Below are positions 34,027 to 43,569 of a stretch of 64,000 nt of DNA, piece after piece. Positions within the stretch are counted from its first letter, which is position 1. Each line of letters starts with the position of its first letter. Source of the stretch: RYN-111 sp963760125 (GTDB lineage Bacteria; Actinomycetota; Actinomycetes; Mycobacteriales; SCTD01); NCBI GenBank assembly GCA_963760125.1, contig CAVXBV010000006.1, forward strand, positions 168,728 to 232,727, written 5' to 3'. Both the position numbers and the translations under genes were made by a program. Below the pieces are notes generated by a model, which saw nothing but the letters and a program-made list of their open reading frames with translations, did not search any database and had not been told where the DNA came from.

Positions 34027-34881
34027 CTAGGCGTTCTCGGTCCGCAGGCGCAGGCGCGGCACGGTGCCGTCGAGATCGGTGAACCCGTAGAGGTCCGCGA
34101 GGTCAGCGACCCGGACGGCCTTGCCCGTGTGCCGCCGGACGTCGTCGTCCTGGGCGAGACCGGCGACGGCGCGGCCGACGAAGCGCGGGGTCTCAGCGTC
34201 CGCGAGCTCGAACGCTCCCTCACCGCCGAGGTCGAGGTAGCTCGTGCCGTCGTCCCGGGTCTTCGCCCCGAACATCACCAGCTCGGTCTTCACCAGGCCG
34301 GGCCAGACCGACACCGCCGTGACGTCGTACGGCGCGAGCTCGTGCGCCATGTCGGCGGTCATCTTGTCGACCGCGGCCTTCCCGACGCCGTAGGGGACGT
34401 TGTGCGCGTACTGCACCGACCCGTCGCTGGTGATGTTCACGATGAGGCCCGCACGGGCCGCCACCATGCTCGGCGCGACGAGGGCCGCGGCGACGTAGTG
34501 GGAGCGGGTGCCGATGTCGATGACCTGGTCCCAGGCCTGCGTCGGCAGCTCCCAGAAGGGCGTCCCGAGCCAGCCTGCGAGGTCGGGAGCGGAGAACACG
34601 TTGTTGACGAGGACGTCGACGTGGCCCTGCTCCTCGAGGACGCGCGCGACGACCGCCTCGACCTGCGCATCGTCGTGGTGGTCGCACGCGACGGCGATGC
34701 CGGCGCCGCCCAAGGCGTCGATCTCCGCCGCCGTCTCGCCGACGGTCCCCGGCAGCATGCCGCCCTCGCCGGTGCTCCGCCCGGTGACGTAGACCGTCAT
34801 GCCCGCAGCCCCCAGCTCGAGGGCGATGCCCTTGCCGATGCCGCGGCTCGCGCCCGTGACCAGTGCGACCTTGTTCGCCAT
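34027..34881 (-). CDS. SDR-family oxidoreductase
   Basis: A 284-residue short-chain dehydrogenase. Nucleotide motif TGASRGIGKGIALEL near residue 10; LVNNVFSAP for the NAG-like strand; catalytic segment ITSDGSVQYAHNVPYGVGKAAV, where the YxxxK is Tyr-Gly-Val-Gly-Lys. The ATG at 34881 is preceded by a near-perfect AGGAGGA ribosome-binding site, which beats the longer start at 34908. It is convergent with the GntR regulator: their TAG stop codons form the arms of the short inverted repeat CCTAGCAGCTAGG (34019-34031). Substrate unknown. Confidence 0.9.
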   Translation of the reverse strand: MANKVALVTGASRGIGKGIALELGAAGMTVYVTGRSTGEGGMLPGTVGETAAEIDALGGAGIAVACDHHDDAQVEAVVARVLEEQGHVDVLVNNVFSAPDLAGWLGTPFWELPTQAWDQVIDIGTRSHYVAAALVAPSMVAARAGLIVNITSDGSVQYAHNVPYGVGKAAVDKMTADMAHELAPYDVTAVSVWPGLVKTELVMFGAKTRDDGTSYLDLGGEGAFELADAETPRFVGRAVAGLAQDDDVRRHTGKAVRVADLADLYGFTDLDGTVPRLRLRTENA

Positions 34882-34903
34882 GTGTCCTCCTTGTGCGCAA
34901 CAT

Positions 34904-34937
34904 ACCAATGATGCGACCTTGGTGGTTCCCCATCATC
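34904..34937. promoter_or_regulatory. Divergent half-sites ATGATG and CATCAT in the SDR/esterase intergenic region
   Basis: The 67-base region between the divergent SDR and carboxylesterase genes contains ATGATG (34908-34913) and CATCAT (34931-34936), the same hexamers that make up the regulator's palindrome at 33157, here outward-facing and 23 bases apart centre to centre. A second dyad ACCAA/TTGGT (34904-34908, 34919-34923) overlaps. This suggests, but does not prove, that the same GntR protein binds here. Confidence 0.4.
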
Positions 34938-34948
34938 AAAGGAGGACC

Positions 34949-36400
34949 ATGAGCGTTGTCCGCACCGCCCTCGGTGCGGTCCGCGGCCGGTCCCTCGACG
35001 GCGTCGACGCCTACCTCGGACTGCCCTACGCCCTGCCGCCCGTCGGCGCACGCCGCTTCCAGGCGCCCGTGCCGGCGCCGCCGTGGGAGGGCCTGCTGGC
35101 CGCGGACGCGTTCGGGCCGAGCGCCCCCCAGGCGAGCGACGGGCCGTTCAGCGGCCTCGTCCCGGGCATGGGGGTCGCCGCGACCTCCGAGGACTGCCTG
35201 ACGCTCAACGTCTGGAGCCCCAGCGACGCGGCGGGGCTCCCGGTGCTGGTGTGGGTCCACGGCGGCGCGTTCGTCCTCGGCGGGAGCAGCCTCGCGACGT
35301 ACGACGGAGCGCTGCTGGCCCGCGAGCAGCAGGTCGTCCTCGTGTCGATCAACTACCGGCTCGGCGCGCTCGGCTGGCTGACCGGCCTTCCGGGGGTGCA
35401 GGCGAACTGCGGCCTGCTCGACCAGGTGCTGGCGCTGACCTGGGTGCGCGACCACATCGGTGCGTTCGGCGGGGACCCGTCGTCGGTGACGGTCTTCGGC
35501 GAGTCAGCCGGAGCGGGGTCGGTGCTGCACCTGCTCACGGCTCCGACCGCACGCGGCCTGTTCCACCGGGCGATCGCCCAGAGCCCAGGGGCCGGCCAGA
35601 CCCTCCCCCGCGAGGTGGCCGCGGTCATCAGCCACGCCTTCGCGGCCAAGGTCTCCCTCGACGCCCCGGTCGAGGAGCTGCTCGTCGCTCAGCGGGAGGT
35701 CGCTGACGAGCTGCTCATGACGGTCGGGTCGATGCCATTCCACCCGGCGCTCGACGGGGAGGTGCTCACCCACGCGCCGCTGGCCGACTCCGGTGAGCTG
35801 CCGCTGCTGGCGGGCTGCACCAGCGAGGAGATGCGGCTGTTCGCCGACCCTGTCCTGGCGTCTTTCGATACCCCCACCCTGGTGACGATCCTCCAGCCGC
35901 TGCTGTCTGCTGAGGCCCACCGCCCCCTGGGCACCGAGGCGGTGACGGCCGTCGTCGCGACCTACCCCGGTGACGGGCGGGAGGTGTTCGCGCAGGTCGC
36001 GACCGATGCGGTCATGCGCCTGCCCCTGCACGACCTGCTCGACCGCCATGCCGGACCGGTGTGGTCCTACTCCTTCACCTGGCAGGCGGCAGGTGACGTC
36101 GGTGCCTGCCACGCGGTCGACCTGCCGTTCACGTTCGGCAGCCTCGACCGGGCGGGCTGGGGAGACTGGGTGGGCGACCCCGACGACGCCGCGCTGCTGT
36201 CCCGGATCGTCCGGGACTGCTGGGGATCGTTCGCCCGGACCGGCGTCCCCTCCTCGCCACGGCTCACCGCCTGGCCGGAGTACGGCGAGAGCCGACGGGT
36301 GATGGAGCTCGGCCGCCGGACGGGTGTGCTGTCCGATCCCCTGCGGGACGCCCGCGACCGGTGCGCGCCGCTGCGCACCGGAGCAACCGCCTCGCTCTGA
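34949..36400 (+). CDS. Type B carboxylesterase
   Basis: A 483-residue carboxylesterase of the cholinesterase-like family (COesterase). The oxyanion HGGAFVLGG and nucleophile FGESAGAGS are clear; the catalytic His region is GACHAVDLPFTFG near residue 395 and the acid is expected in TSEEMRLF. The length is slightly under typical for bacterial members. The ATG at 34949 has AAAGGAGG six bases upstream. It is divergent from the SDR and may hydrolyse an ester substrate feeding the catabolic operon. Confidence 0.93.
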   Translation: MSVVRTALGAVRGRSLDGVDAYLGLPYALPPVGARRFQAPVPAPPWEGLLAADAFGPSAPQASDGPFSGLVPGMGVAATSEDCLTLNVWSPSDAAGLPVLVWVHGGAFVLGGSSLATYDGALLAREQQVVLVSINYRLGALGWLTGLPGVQANCGLLDQVLALTWVRDHIGAFGGDPSSVTVFGESAGAGSVLHLLTAPTARGLFHRAIAQSPGAGQTLPREVAAVISHAFAAKVSLDAPVEELLVAQREVADELLMTVGSMPFHPALDGEVLTHAPLADSGELPLLAGCTSEEMRLFADPVLASFDTPTLVTILQPLLSAEAHRPLGTEAVTAVVATYPGDGREVFAQVATDAVMRLPLHDLLDRHAGPVWSYSFTWQAAGDVGACHAVDLPFTFGSLDRAGWGDWVGDPDDAALLSRIVRDCWGSFARTGVPSSPRLTAWPEYGESRRVMELGRRTGVLSDPLRDARDRCAPLRTGATASL

Positions 36401-36417
36401 GCGCGCGAAGGGGGCGG

Positions 36418-37428
36418 TCAGCCCACGCGCAGGTCGAGGTGCCAGGACTGGGTGACGTACGTGGTGACGAAGCCCATCGAGAGGTAGAGATCAGCCGCTC
36501 CGGTCGAGGAGTCCTGGTCGACCTCGATGCCGACCGTCGGTCGTCCACGCTCGGCGGCGTCAGCGATGACGGCGCGCAGCAGCGAGCTGGCGACCCCCCT
36601 CCCGCGCGCTGTGCGCAGGACTCCGAGGTACTCCACGTAGCTGGCGTCCCCGGACACTGCCCCCACGAGCGCACCGACGGGCAGCGGGCCCTCGTCCTGC
36701 TCGAGCTCGGCGATCCACCAGTGGTCCCAGCGGTGTCCCGGGTCCTCCCGCAGCCGCGAGACGAACTCGTCGAACGTCTCCTCGTGGTAGTTGAAGTGAT
36801 CGGTGAACGACGTCTCGAGGATGTCGTGCATCGCCGTGAGGTCGCTCTCCAACGGCATCTGGCCCTCCTCGTGCGCCACGCTGCGGATCACCACTCCGGG
36901 TCCCGGGTCCGGGAGCTCGCTGGCCTCCTGGGGTGCGACCGGACGGCTCATCTGCCACCAGCTCCGGACCTGCTCGAGCCCCGCCTGCTGCAGCCAGCGC
37001 TGCTGCCGCGCGTCGTCGGCGAACGCGCCGCTGTCGACCTGGGTCTCGCTGACGCCTCGCTCGACGCCGATCCGCAGCACCTCGGCCCGGGCCCAGCCGA
37101 AGAGCTCCTGCGCGAGGCGGTCGGCCACGTCGGGCTTGAGGTCGGGGTCGACCGCGACGGACACGAGCGACCGGCCCGCGGCTCGGTCGTGCACCGTTGC
37201 CCAGGCCTGCACCGGCGCACCCTCGTGCTGCAGCACCACGTGGCGCCGGGCGCCCGCGCCCGCCCCCGTGACGTCCACCGCCACGCCCTCAGCAGACGCC
37301 GACGTACCTCCCCGAGCAGCGACCTCGTGCCGCGCGAGCAGGGCGTGCAGGTCGTCGACGTCCGCAGCGGCGGGCTCGCGGGCGGTCCAGCTGGCGGGCA
37401 GGTCCAGGGAGGTGATCACGCCGTCCAT
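36418..37428 (-). CDS. Tandem GNAT acetyltransferase
   Basis: A 336-residue protein of two GNAT folds, the layout of mycothiol synthase-like proteins. The C-terminal copy has the clear acetyl-CoA motif YLGVLRTARGRGVASSLLRA (residues about 270-290); the N-terminal copy is less conserved and lacks an obvious motif A. The substrate is unknown, and it is not MshD itself by any visible signature. It lies divergent from the carboxylase operon, with 66 bases between. Confidence 0.85.
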   Translation of the reverse strand: MDGVITSLDLPASWTAREPAAADVDDLHALLARHEVAARGGTSASAEGVAVDVTGAGAGARRHVVLQHEGAPVQAWATVHDRAAGRSLVSVAVDPDLKPDVADRLAQELFGWARAEVLRIGVERGVSETQVDSGAFADDARQQRWLQQAGLEQVRSWWQMSRPVAPQEASELPDPGPGVVIRSVAHEEGQMPLESDLTAMHDILETSFTDHFNYHEETFDEFVSRLREDPGHRWDHWWIAELEQDEGPLPVGALVGAVSGDASYVEYLGVLRTARGRGVASSLLRAVIADAAERGRPTVGIEVDQDSSTGAADLYLSMGFVTTYVTQSWHLDLRVG

Positions 37429-37494
37429 GATCGCGCATCCGCGCAGGCCTCGAGCGTGACCGACCGGTGACCCGCCTCATGAGAGGCTCCTTCC

Positions 37495-38310
37495 GTGGGC
37501 GACATCCTGGAAGACCTGGTGGCCGAGCACGACTACCTCGACGGCCTGGTCGGCGGCCTGTCGGCCCCCGGCTGGGCCGGCCCCACACCGGCTGAGGGCT
37601 GGACCGTCCTCGACACGATCAGCCACCTGGCCTACTTCGACGAGCGGGCCTTCACCGCGCTGGTCGACCCCGTCGCGTTCGCCGCGCACGCAGAAGACGT
37701 CCTCGCGCACGGCTTCGGCGAGGCCAGTGACGTCGCCCTCGGCCGCCGCCTCGGCAGGACGGCGCTGCTCGCGGAGTGGCGCTCCCGCCGTACCCGGCTG
37801 CTGGCGGGCCTGCGTGCCGCTGACCCGTCGGCGCGGGTGCCTTGGTACGGCCCGGCCATGTCGCTCAGGAGCTTCGCGACGGCTCGCCTCATGGAGACGT
37901 GGGCACACGGCGTCGACGTCGCGGACGCCCTCGGCGCGCCGCTGTCACACGAGGACCGGCTCCGCAACGTCTGCCACCTCTGCGTCGGGGCGCGGGCCTT
38001 CTCCTTCTTCGTGCACGGCGCGCCGGACCCCGGCGACCCGGTGCGGGTGGAGGTCACCGGTCCGCACGGCGACCTCTGGACGTGGGGCGCCGAGGACGCG
38101 CCCCACCGCGTCACGGGGACGGCACTCGACCTGGCCCTGCTCGTGACGCAGCGGCGGCACCGGTCGGACACGGCTCTCACCGTCGAGGGCGACGTCGCCG
38201 AGCTCTGGCTGTCGGTGGCCCAGGCGTTCGCCGGTCCTGCCGGGGGCGGGCGCGCACCACTCGGTAGTTTCGGGGCCACGTCCCCCGACACCGAGGTGAG
38301 CACCCGTTGA
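37495..38310 (+). CDS. TIGR03084/DinB-like mycothiol-dependent maleylpyruvate isomerase family protein
   Basis: A 271-residue four-helix-bundle protein. The N-terminal LVAEHDYLDGLVGGLSAPGW and ISHLAYFDERAF segments, plus METWAHGVDVADALG near residue 130, match the DinB/MDMPI fold with His ligands for a metal ion. Family members use mycothiol as cofactor. It opens the acyl-CoA carboxylase operon and its stop codon overlaps the next start (TTGA). Start is the GTG at 37495. Confidence 0.88.
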   Translation: MGDILEDLVAEHDYLDGLVGGLSAPGWAGPTPAEGWTVLDTISHLAYFDERAFTALVDPVAFAAHAEDVLAHGFGEASDVALGRRLGRTALLAEWRSRRTRLLAGLRAADPSARVPWYGPAMSLRSFATARLMETWAHGVDVADALGAPLSHEDRLRNVCHLCVGARAFSFFVHGAPDPGDPVRVEVTGPHGDLWTWGAEDAPHRVTGTALDLALLVTQRRHRSDTALTVEGDVAELWLSVAQAFAGPAGGGRAPLGSFGATSPDTEVSTR

Positions 38311-39950
38311 CGATCCTGAGCTCGAGCGCCGACACCGACTCGGAGCCGTTCACCCAGAACCGGACGGACATGCTCGAGCAGATCTCGGAGCTCGAGGCGC
38401 AGCTCCAGCTGGCCGGAGCCGGCGGCAGCGAGCGCGCCGTCACGCGCCACCGCGCCGGGGGCAAACTCACCCTGCGCGAACGCGTCGCGCTGCTTCTCGA
38501 CCCTGACACCCCGTTCCTCGAGATCGGCGCCCTCGCGGGCTTCTACACCGACTACCCGGTCGGCGGTGGTGCCCTCGTGGGCATCGGCACGATCAGCGGC
38601 ACCGAGTGCGTGGTCTTCGGCCACGACCCGACCGTGCTCGGCGGCGCGCTGACCCAGACCAGCATCCCCAAGATCGACCGCGCGCTGCAGATCGCGAAGC
38701 AGAACCGCCTGCCCTACGTGCAGCTCATCGAGTCGGCCGGCGGCGACCTGCGCCCGCGGGGCAGTGACATCGAGGAGATCCTCAAGAGCGCGACCTTCCA
38801 CTTCGCGGGTTCAGGGGGCTTCTTCTACGAGACGACGTCGCTGTCCGGGGCCGGCATCCCGACCATCGCGATCGTGTTCGGCAGTTCGACCGCCGGCGGC
38901 GCCTACATGCCGGGGCTCTCGGAGTACACGATCCTCGTCAAGGACAACGCCAAGGTCTTCCTCGGTGGACCGCCGCTGGTGAAGGTCGCGACCGGCGAGG
39001 AGTCCACCGACGAGGAGCTCGGCGGCGCCGAGATGCACGCCTCGACCAGCGGCCTGGCCGACTACCTCGCACAGGACGAGCGCGACGCGATCCGGCAGTG
39101 CCGTGACGTGGTGCACCACCTGCACTGGCAGAAGCAGGGCCCCGGGCCCTGTGGCCCGGCGGACGACCCCGTCCTGGACGCGGAAGACCTGCTGGGCTTC
39201 GTGTCACGGGACCTGCGCCAGCCCTTCGACGTCCGCGAGGTCATCGGACGCGTGGTCGACGGCAGCCGCTTCGAGGAGTTCAAGGAGCGCTACGGCACGA
39301 CGTTGGTCTGCGGCTGGGCCGAGGTCCACGGCTTCCCCGTCGGGATCCTGGGCAACAACGGCCCGCTGTTCCCCGAGTCGTCGCAGAAGGCCTCGCAGTT
39401 CATCCAGCTCTGCAACAAGACCTCGACGCCGCTGGTGTTCCTCCAGAACATCACCGGCTACATGGTCGGCAAGGACTACGAGCAGGCCGGCATGGTCAAG
39501 TGGGGCAGCCAGATGATCAACGCCCTCTCGAACAGCACCGTCCCGCACGTCACGGTGATCCTCGGGTCGTCCTACGGCGCGGGGAACTACGGCATGGGCG
39601 GCCGCGGGTTCGGTACCCGGTTCGTGTTCCTCTGGCCGACCGCGAAGATCGCGGTGATGGGTCCGCAGCAGATCGCCGGGGTCATGTCGATCGTCCGGCG
39701 GGCGCAGGCGGCGCGCAAGGGAGAGCCGATCGACGAGGCGCTCGAGACGCTCATCACCGACACCGTCGCTGAGGTGCAGGAGCGCCAGTCCCTCGCGATG
39801 TACGCCTCCGGTCGCGGCGTCGACGACGGCGTCATCGACCCGCGGGACACCCGTACCGTCCTCGGGCTGGCGCTGTCGGCCTGCCACAGCGCACCGGTCG
39901 AGGGCGCCGGGTCCTCCGGCAGCAACGCCTCCTTCGGGGTCTTCCGGTGA
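38307..39950 (+). CDS. Acyl-CoA carboxylase, carboxyltransferase (beta) subunit
   Basis: A 547-residue carboxyltransferase similar to methylcrotonyl-/geranyl-/propionyl-CoA carboxylase beta chains. It has HRAGGKLTLRERVALLLD near the start, SSTAGGAYMPGLSEYT and SSYGAGNYGMGGRGFGTRFV, whose AYG/GGA loops form the acyl and biotin sites. The MCC/GCC-type GAGNYGMGGRG motif points to a branched enoyl-CoA substrate and not acetyl-CoA. TTG at 38307 overlaps the previous stop; an in-frame ATG follows 22 codons later. Confidence 0.93.
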   Translation: MTILSSSADTDSEPFTQNRTDMLEQISELEAQLQLAGAGGSERAVTRHRAGGKLTLRERVALLLDPDTPFLEIGALAGFYTDYPVGGGALVGIGTISGTECVVFGHDPTVLGGALTQTSIPKIDRALQIAKQNRLPYVQLIESAGGDLRPRGSDIEEILKSATFHFAGSGGFFYETTSLSGAGIPTIAIVFGSSTAGGAYMPGLSEYTILVKDNAKVFLGGPPLVKVATGEESTDEELGGAEMHASTSGLADYLAQDERDAIRQCRDVVHHLHWQKQGPGPCGPADDPVLDAEDLLGFVSRDLRQPFDVREVIGRVVDGSRFEEFKERYGTTLVCGWAEVHGFPVGILGNNGPLFPESSQKASQFIQLCNKTSTPLVFLQNITGYMVGKDYEQAGMVKWGSQMINALSNSTVPHVTVILGSSYGAGNYGMGGRGFGTRFVFLWPTAKIAVMGPQQIAGVMSIVRRAQAARKGEPIDEALETLITDTVAEVQERQSLAMYASGRGVDDGVIDPRDTRTVLGLALSACHSAPVEGAGSSGSNASFGVFR

Positions 39951-41839
39951 TCCGCCGCCTGCTCGTCGCGAACCGCGGCGAGATCGCCCGTCGCGTCCTG
40001 CGCACCGCCCATGCCATGGGCATCGACACCGTCGCCGTGTACGCCGACGGTGACGCGCAGGCACCGTTCGTCCGCGAGGCCGGCTCAGCCGTGGCGTTAC
40101 GCGGACGGACCGCGACGGAGACCTACCTCGACGCCGACAAGGTGCTCGCCGCGGCGAAGCGGACCGGCGCCGACGCGGTGCACCCCGGCTACGGCTTCCT
40201 GTCCGAGAACGCCGCGTTCGCGCAGGCCGTGATCGACGCGGGCCTGATCTGGGTCGGACCCCCGCCGGCCGCGATCGCCGCGATGGGCGACAAGCAGCAG
40301 GCCAAGCAGCTCATGGCCGGTGCTGGTGTGCCGACCCTCGACGCCCCGCCAGGAGTGTTCCCGGTGCTGGTCAAGGCGGCCCTGGGCGGCGGCGGCAAGG
40401 GCATGCGCGTCGTCGAGCGCGCCGAGGACCTCGACGAGGCGCTCGCGTCCGCCCGCCGCGAGTCGCTGGCCGCGTTCGGCGACGACACGGTGTTCCTCGA
40501 GCGCTACCTCACCAGCGTCCGCCACGTCGAGGTGCAGATCCTCGGGGACGCGCACGGCACCGTCGTGCACCTGGGCGAGCGCGAGTGCTCGATCCAGCGC
40601 CGCCACCAGAAGATCATCGAGGAGGCTCCGTCCCCTGCGGTGAGCCCGGCGCTCCGGGAGCGGCTCGGTGAGGCGGCCCTGTCGGCGGCCAAGGCCATCG
40701 GGTACGAGAACGCCGGCACGGTGGAGTTCCTGCTGGACGGGGAGGACTTCTTCTTCCTCGAGGTCAACACCCGCCTGCAGGTCGAGCACCCGGTGACAGA
40801 GCTGGTGACCGGTCTCGACCTGGTGCGCGAGCAGCTGCTGATCGCCCAGGGCGAGGCCCTGTCGTTCGCTCAGGCGGACGTCACGATCAGCGGTCACGCC
40901 GTCGAAGCCCGGCTCTACGCGGAGGACCCGGCACGGGACTTCCTGCCTGCGACCGGCACCGTCCTCACCTGGGAACCGGCGGCCGGGGCCCGCTACGACA
41001 GCGGCATCGAGTCCGGCAGCGTCATCGGCGTCGACTTCGACCCCCTGCTGGCCAAGGTCATCACGCACGCGCCTACCCGACGGGAGGCCGCCCTCGCCTT
41101 GGCGCTGGCCCTGGAGCGGACGGCCGTCCAGGGGACCATCACCAACCGCGACTTCCTGGTCGCCACCCTGCGCCACCCGGCGTTCCTCGACGGTGACACG
41201 ACCACCGACTTCATCACCCGGCTCAACCCGCCACGGACCCGGGAGATCCCACCCGAGGAGGTCGCGAGGTGCGCGGTGCTCGCGGCCCTGACCGCGCAAG
41301 CCTGGCGCCGAGCAGCCTCGCCCCTGGGCCGGTTCCCCTCCGGGTTCCGCAACTCCGTCCTGCCCCCCCAGCACGTGGTCCTCAGCTGCGGTGAGCGCGA
41401 GATCCCCGTGACCTACAGGGCTCGCCGCGACGGAGTGTTCGACGTCACCGCTGCGGAGTTCAGCTGGCAGGCAGCAGTTCTGGCCGTCACCGCCACCGGC
41501 GTCGAGGCGGAGATCGACGGAGTGCGCCACCGCGTCCCCGTACGTCGCGCCGACGATCGCTGGTGGGTCGGGGAGGTCGAGCTGCGCCAGCACCCCCGGT
41601 TCCCCGTCGCGGAGAAGGAGACCGTCGAAGGCGGCCTCACCGCTCCCCTGCCTGGTTCCGTCCTCCTCGTCGGTGTCACCGCCGGTCAGGACGTCACCGC
41701 CGGCCAGCTGCTGGTGGTGGTCGAGGCGATGAAGATGGAGCACCGCGTGGTGGCACCGGCTGATGGGCAGGTCGCCGAGGTCCGCGTCGCCGTCGGGGAC
41801 CAGGTCGCCGCCGGTGACGTCCTCGTGGTGCTGGCGTGA
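39947..41839 (+). CDS. Acyl-CoA carboxylase, biotin carboxylase-BCCP (alpha) subunit
   Basis: A 630-residue fusion of biotin carboxylase and biotin carboxyl carrier protein. The N-terminal VANRGEIARRVLRTAHAMG, the ATP-grasp glycine loop KAALGGGGKGMRV, and NTRLQVEHPVTE are canonical. The C-terminal biotin-accepting Lys sits in EAMKMEH near residue 593. The alpha-chain length is near 630-660 typical of 3-methylcrotonyl-CoA carboxylase. GTG at 39947 overlaps the beta-subunit stop (GTGA), so the two subunits are translated together. Confidence 0.95.
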   Translation: MIRRLLVANRGEIARRVLRTAHAMGIDTVAVYADGDAQAPFVREAGSAVALRGRTATETYLDADKVLAAAKRTGADAVHPGYGFLSENAAFAQAVIDAGLIWVGPPPAAIAAMGDKQQAKQLMAGAGVPTLDAPPGVFPVLVKAALGGGGKGMRVVERAEDLDEALASARRESLAAFGDDTVFLERYLTSVRHVEVQILGDAHGTVVHLGERECSIQRRHQKIIEEAPSPAVSPALRERLGEAALSAAKAIGYENAGTVEFLLDGEDFFFLEVNTRLQVEHPVTELVTGLDLVREQLLIAQGEALSFAQADVTISGHAVEARLYAEDPARDFLPATGTVLTWEPAAGARYDSGIESGSVIGVDFDPLLAKVITHAPTRREAALALALALERTAVQGTITNRDFLVATLRHPAFLDGDTTTDFITRLNPPRTREIPPEEVARCAVLAALTAQAWRRAASPLGRFPSGFRNSVLPPQHVVLSCGEREIPVTYRARRDGVFDVTAAEFSWQAAVLAVTATGVEAEIDGVRHRVPVRRADDRWWVGEVELRQHPRFPVAEKETVEGGLTAPLPGSVLLVGVTAGQDVTAGQLLVVVEAMKMEHRVVAPADGQVAEVRVAVGDQVAAGDVLVVLA

Positions 41840-43569
41840 CCGCTCCGCTGCGCATCGCCAACTGCAGCGGCTTCTACGGCGACCGCCTGTCGGCCGCGCG
41901 GGAGATGGTCGAGGACGGTCCGATCGACGTCCTGACCGGCGACTGGCTCGCCGAGCTGACGATGCTGATCCTGTTCAAGGACCGGCTGAAGAACCCCGAC
42001 GGGGGCTACGCGAAGACCTTCGTCCGGCAGATGGAGCAGGTCCTCGGCACCTGCCTCGAGCGCGGCATCACCGTGGTCGCCAACGCCGGCGGGCTCAACC
42101 CGCGAGGGTGTGCCGAGGCGGTCCAGCAGGTCGCGGCCGCCCTGGGGCTCACCCCCCGGATCGCCTACGTCACAGGCGATGACGTTCTGCCTCGCCTCGG
42201 CGAGCTGGGAGACCTGACCCACCTCGACACGGGACAGGCCCTCGGCGACCGGACGGTCCTGACCGCGAACGCCTACCTCGGCGGGTGGGGTATCGCGAAC
42301 GCCCTGTCCCGCGGCGCCGACGTCGTCATCACCGGCCGCACCACCGACGCGGCCATCGTCATGGGGCCTGCCGCCCACCACCACGGCTGGGCGCGTGACG
42401 ACTGGGACGCCCTCGCCGGTGCGCTGGTCGCCGGTCACGTCATCGAGTGCGGCACCCAGGCCACGGGCGGCAACTACTCCTTCTTCACCGAGATCCCGAA
42501 CCTCATCCATCCGGGCTTCCCGATCGCGGAGATCGCTGCCGACGGTTCGAGCGTCATCACCAAGCACAGTGCCCACGCCGGCCAGGTCAGCACCGGAACG
42601 GTCACCGCCCAGCTGCTCTACGAGATCGGCGGTCCCCGCTACCTCAACCCCGACGTCACGGCGCGCTTCGACAGCATCGCCGTGAGCGAGGAGGGCCCCG
42701 ACCGCGTCCGTCTCAGCGGGGTCCGCGGGGAGGCGCCGCCGATCACGTCGAAGGTCTGCCTCAACCTCGCGGGGGCCACCAAGGCGACGTACTCCTTCCT
42801 GCTCGTGGGGCTCGACCTCCAGGCCAAGGCGGACCTGCTGGTGAAGGGCCTGTTCGCCGGGCTCCCCGGGGGGCGCGAGGGCTTCGACAGCGTCGAGGTC
42901 GACCTCGTGCGCTCCGAGCACGACGACCCGGCCCGCAACGAGACGGCGATCGCGCAGCTGCGGATCTCCCTGAAGGACCAGGACGCCACGAAGTTCGGGC
43001 GGCCCCTCACCACCGCGATCACCGAGCTCGCGCTCGCGTCGTACCCGGGCTTCTTCGGCGGCCCCTCGAGCAGCCAGGCGTACGGCGTGTACTGGCCCGC
43101 GCTCATCCCGACCGAGCTGCTCACCCACCACGTGGTCCTGGGCGACCAGGCCGTCGACGTGGCCCCCACGCTGGCGGCCCCGACGGTCGCGGACGTCCCC
43201 GCTGTGGCAAGGGTGACGCCACCGAGCGGCGAGACGGTGCGTGCGCCGCTGGGGCTGATCGCCGGTGCCCGCTCGGGCGACAAGGGCGGCAACGCCAACC
43301 TCGGCGTGTGGGTGCGCACGGAGGAGGAGTTCGCCTGGCTGGAGCAGCTCCTGACCGTGGAGCGGTTCACCGAGCTCGTCCCGGAGGCAGGAGCCGTCGA
43401 CCGGCACGTGCTGCCGAACCTGCGGGCGCTCAATTTCGTCGTGCACGGCCTGCTCGGCGAAGGCGTCGCCGCCTCGACCCGTCTCGACCCTCAGGCCAAG
43501 AGCCTCGGGGAGTACCTGCGCGCCAAGCACGTCGACATCCCCCGAAGCCTGCTGGAGAGGAACCCATGA
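41836..43569 (+). CDS. AtuA-like acyclic terpene utilization protein (DUF1446)
   Basis: A 577-residue AtuA/DUF1446 protein. Conserved segments include IANCSGFYGDRLSAA near the start, LTGDWLAELTM, VANAGGLNPRGCAEAV, and GRTTDAAIVMGPAAHHHGW. The C-terminal domain (ARSGDKGGNANLGVW) is the small AtuA-associated domain, here fused, whereas some genomes encode it separately. In Pseudomonas AtuA takes part in the terminal hydrolytic/lyase step of acyclic terpene degradation after geranyl-CoA carboxylation. Here it follows the carboxylase directly (GTGA overlap). Confidence 0.93.
   Translation: MTAPLRIANCSGFYGDRLSAAREMVEDGPIDVLTGDWLAELTMLILFKDRLKNPDGGYAKTFVRQMEQVLGTCLERGITVVANAGGLNPRGCAEAVQQVAAALGLTPRIAYVTGDDVLPRLGELGDLTHLDTGQALGDRTVLTANAYLGGWGIANALSRGADVVITGRTTDAAIVMGPAAHHHGWARDDWDALAGALVAGHVIECGTQATGGNYSFFTEIPNLIHPGFPIAEIAADGSSVITKHSAHAGQVSTGTVTAQLLYEIGGPRYLNPDVTARFDSIAVSEEGPDRVRLSGVRGEAPPITSKVCLNLAGATKATYSFLLVGLDLQAKADLLVKGLFAGLPGGREGFDSVEVDLVRSEHDDPARNETAIAQLRISLKDQDATKFGRPLTTAITELALASYPGFFGGPSSSQAYGVYWPALIPTELLTHHVVLGDQAVDVAPTLAAPTVADVPAVARVTPPSGETVRAPLGLIAGARSGDKGGNANLGVWVRTEEEFAWLEQLLTVERFTELVPEAGAVDRHVLPNLRALNFVVHGLLGEGVAASTRLDPQAKSLGEYLRAKHVDIPRSLLERNP

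Noticed and set aside
34019..34031. CCTAGCAGCTAGG as a bidirectional terminator
   Set aside because: The arms are just five bases, consisting of the two convergent TAG stop codons; too weak a hairpin without T-runs.
34595..34602. AACACGTT as a second KstR-like site
   Set aside because: It lies inside the SDR coding region, lacks the flanking TNN/NNA bases and the arms do not extend; expected by chance.
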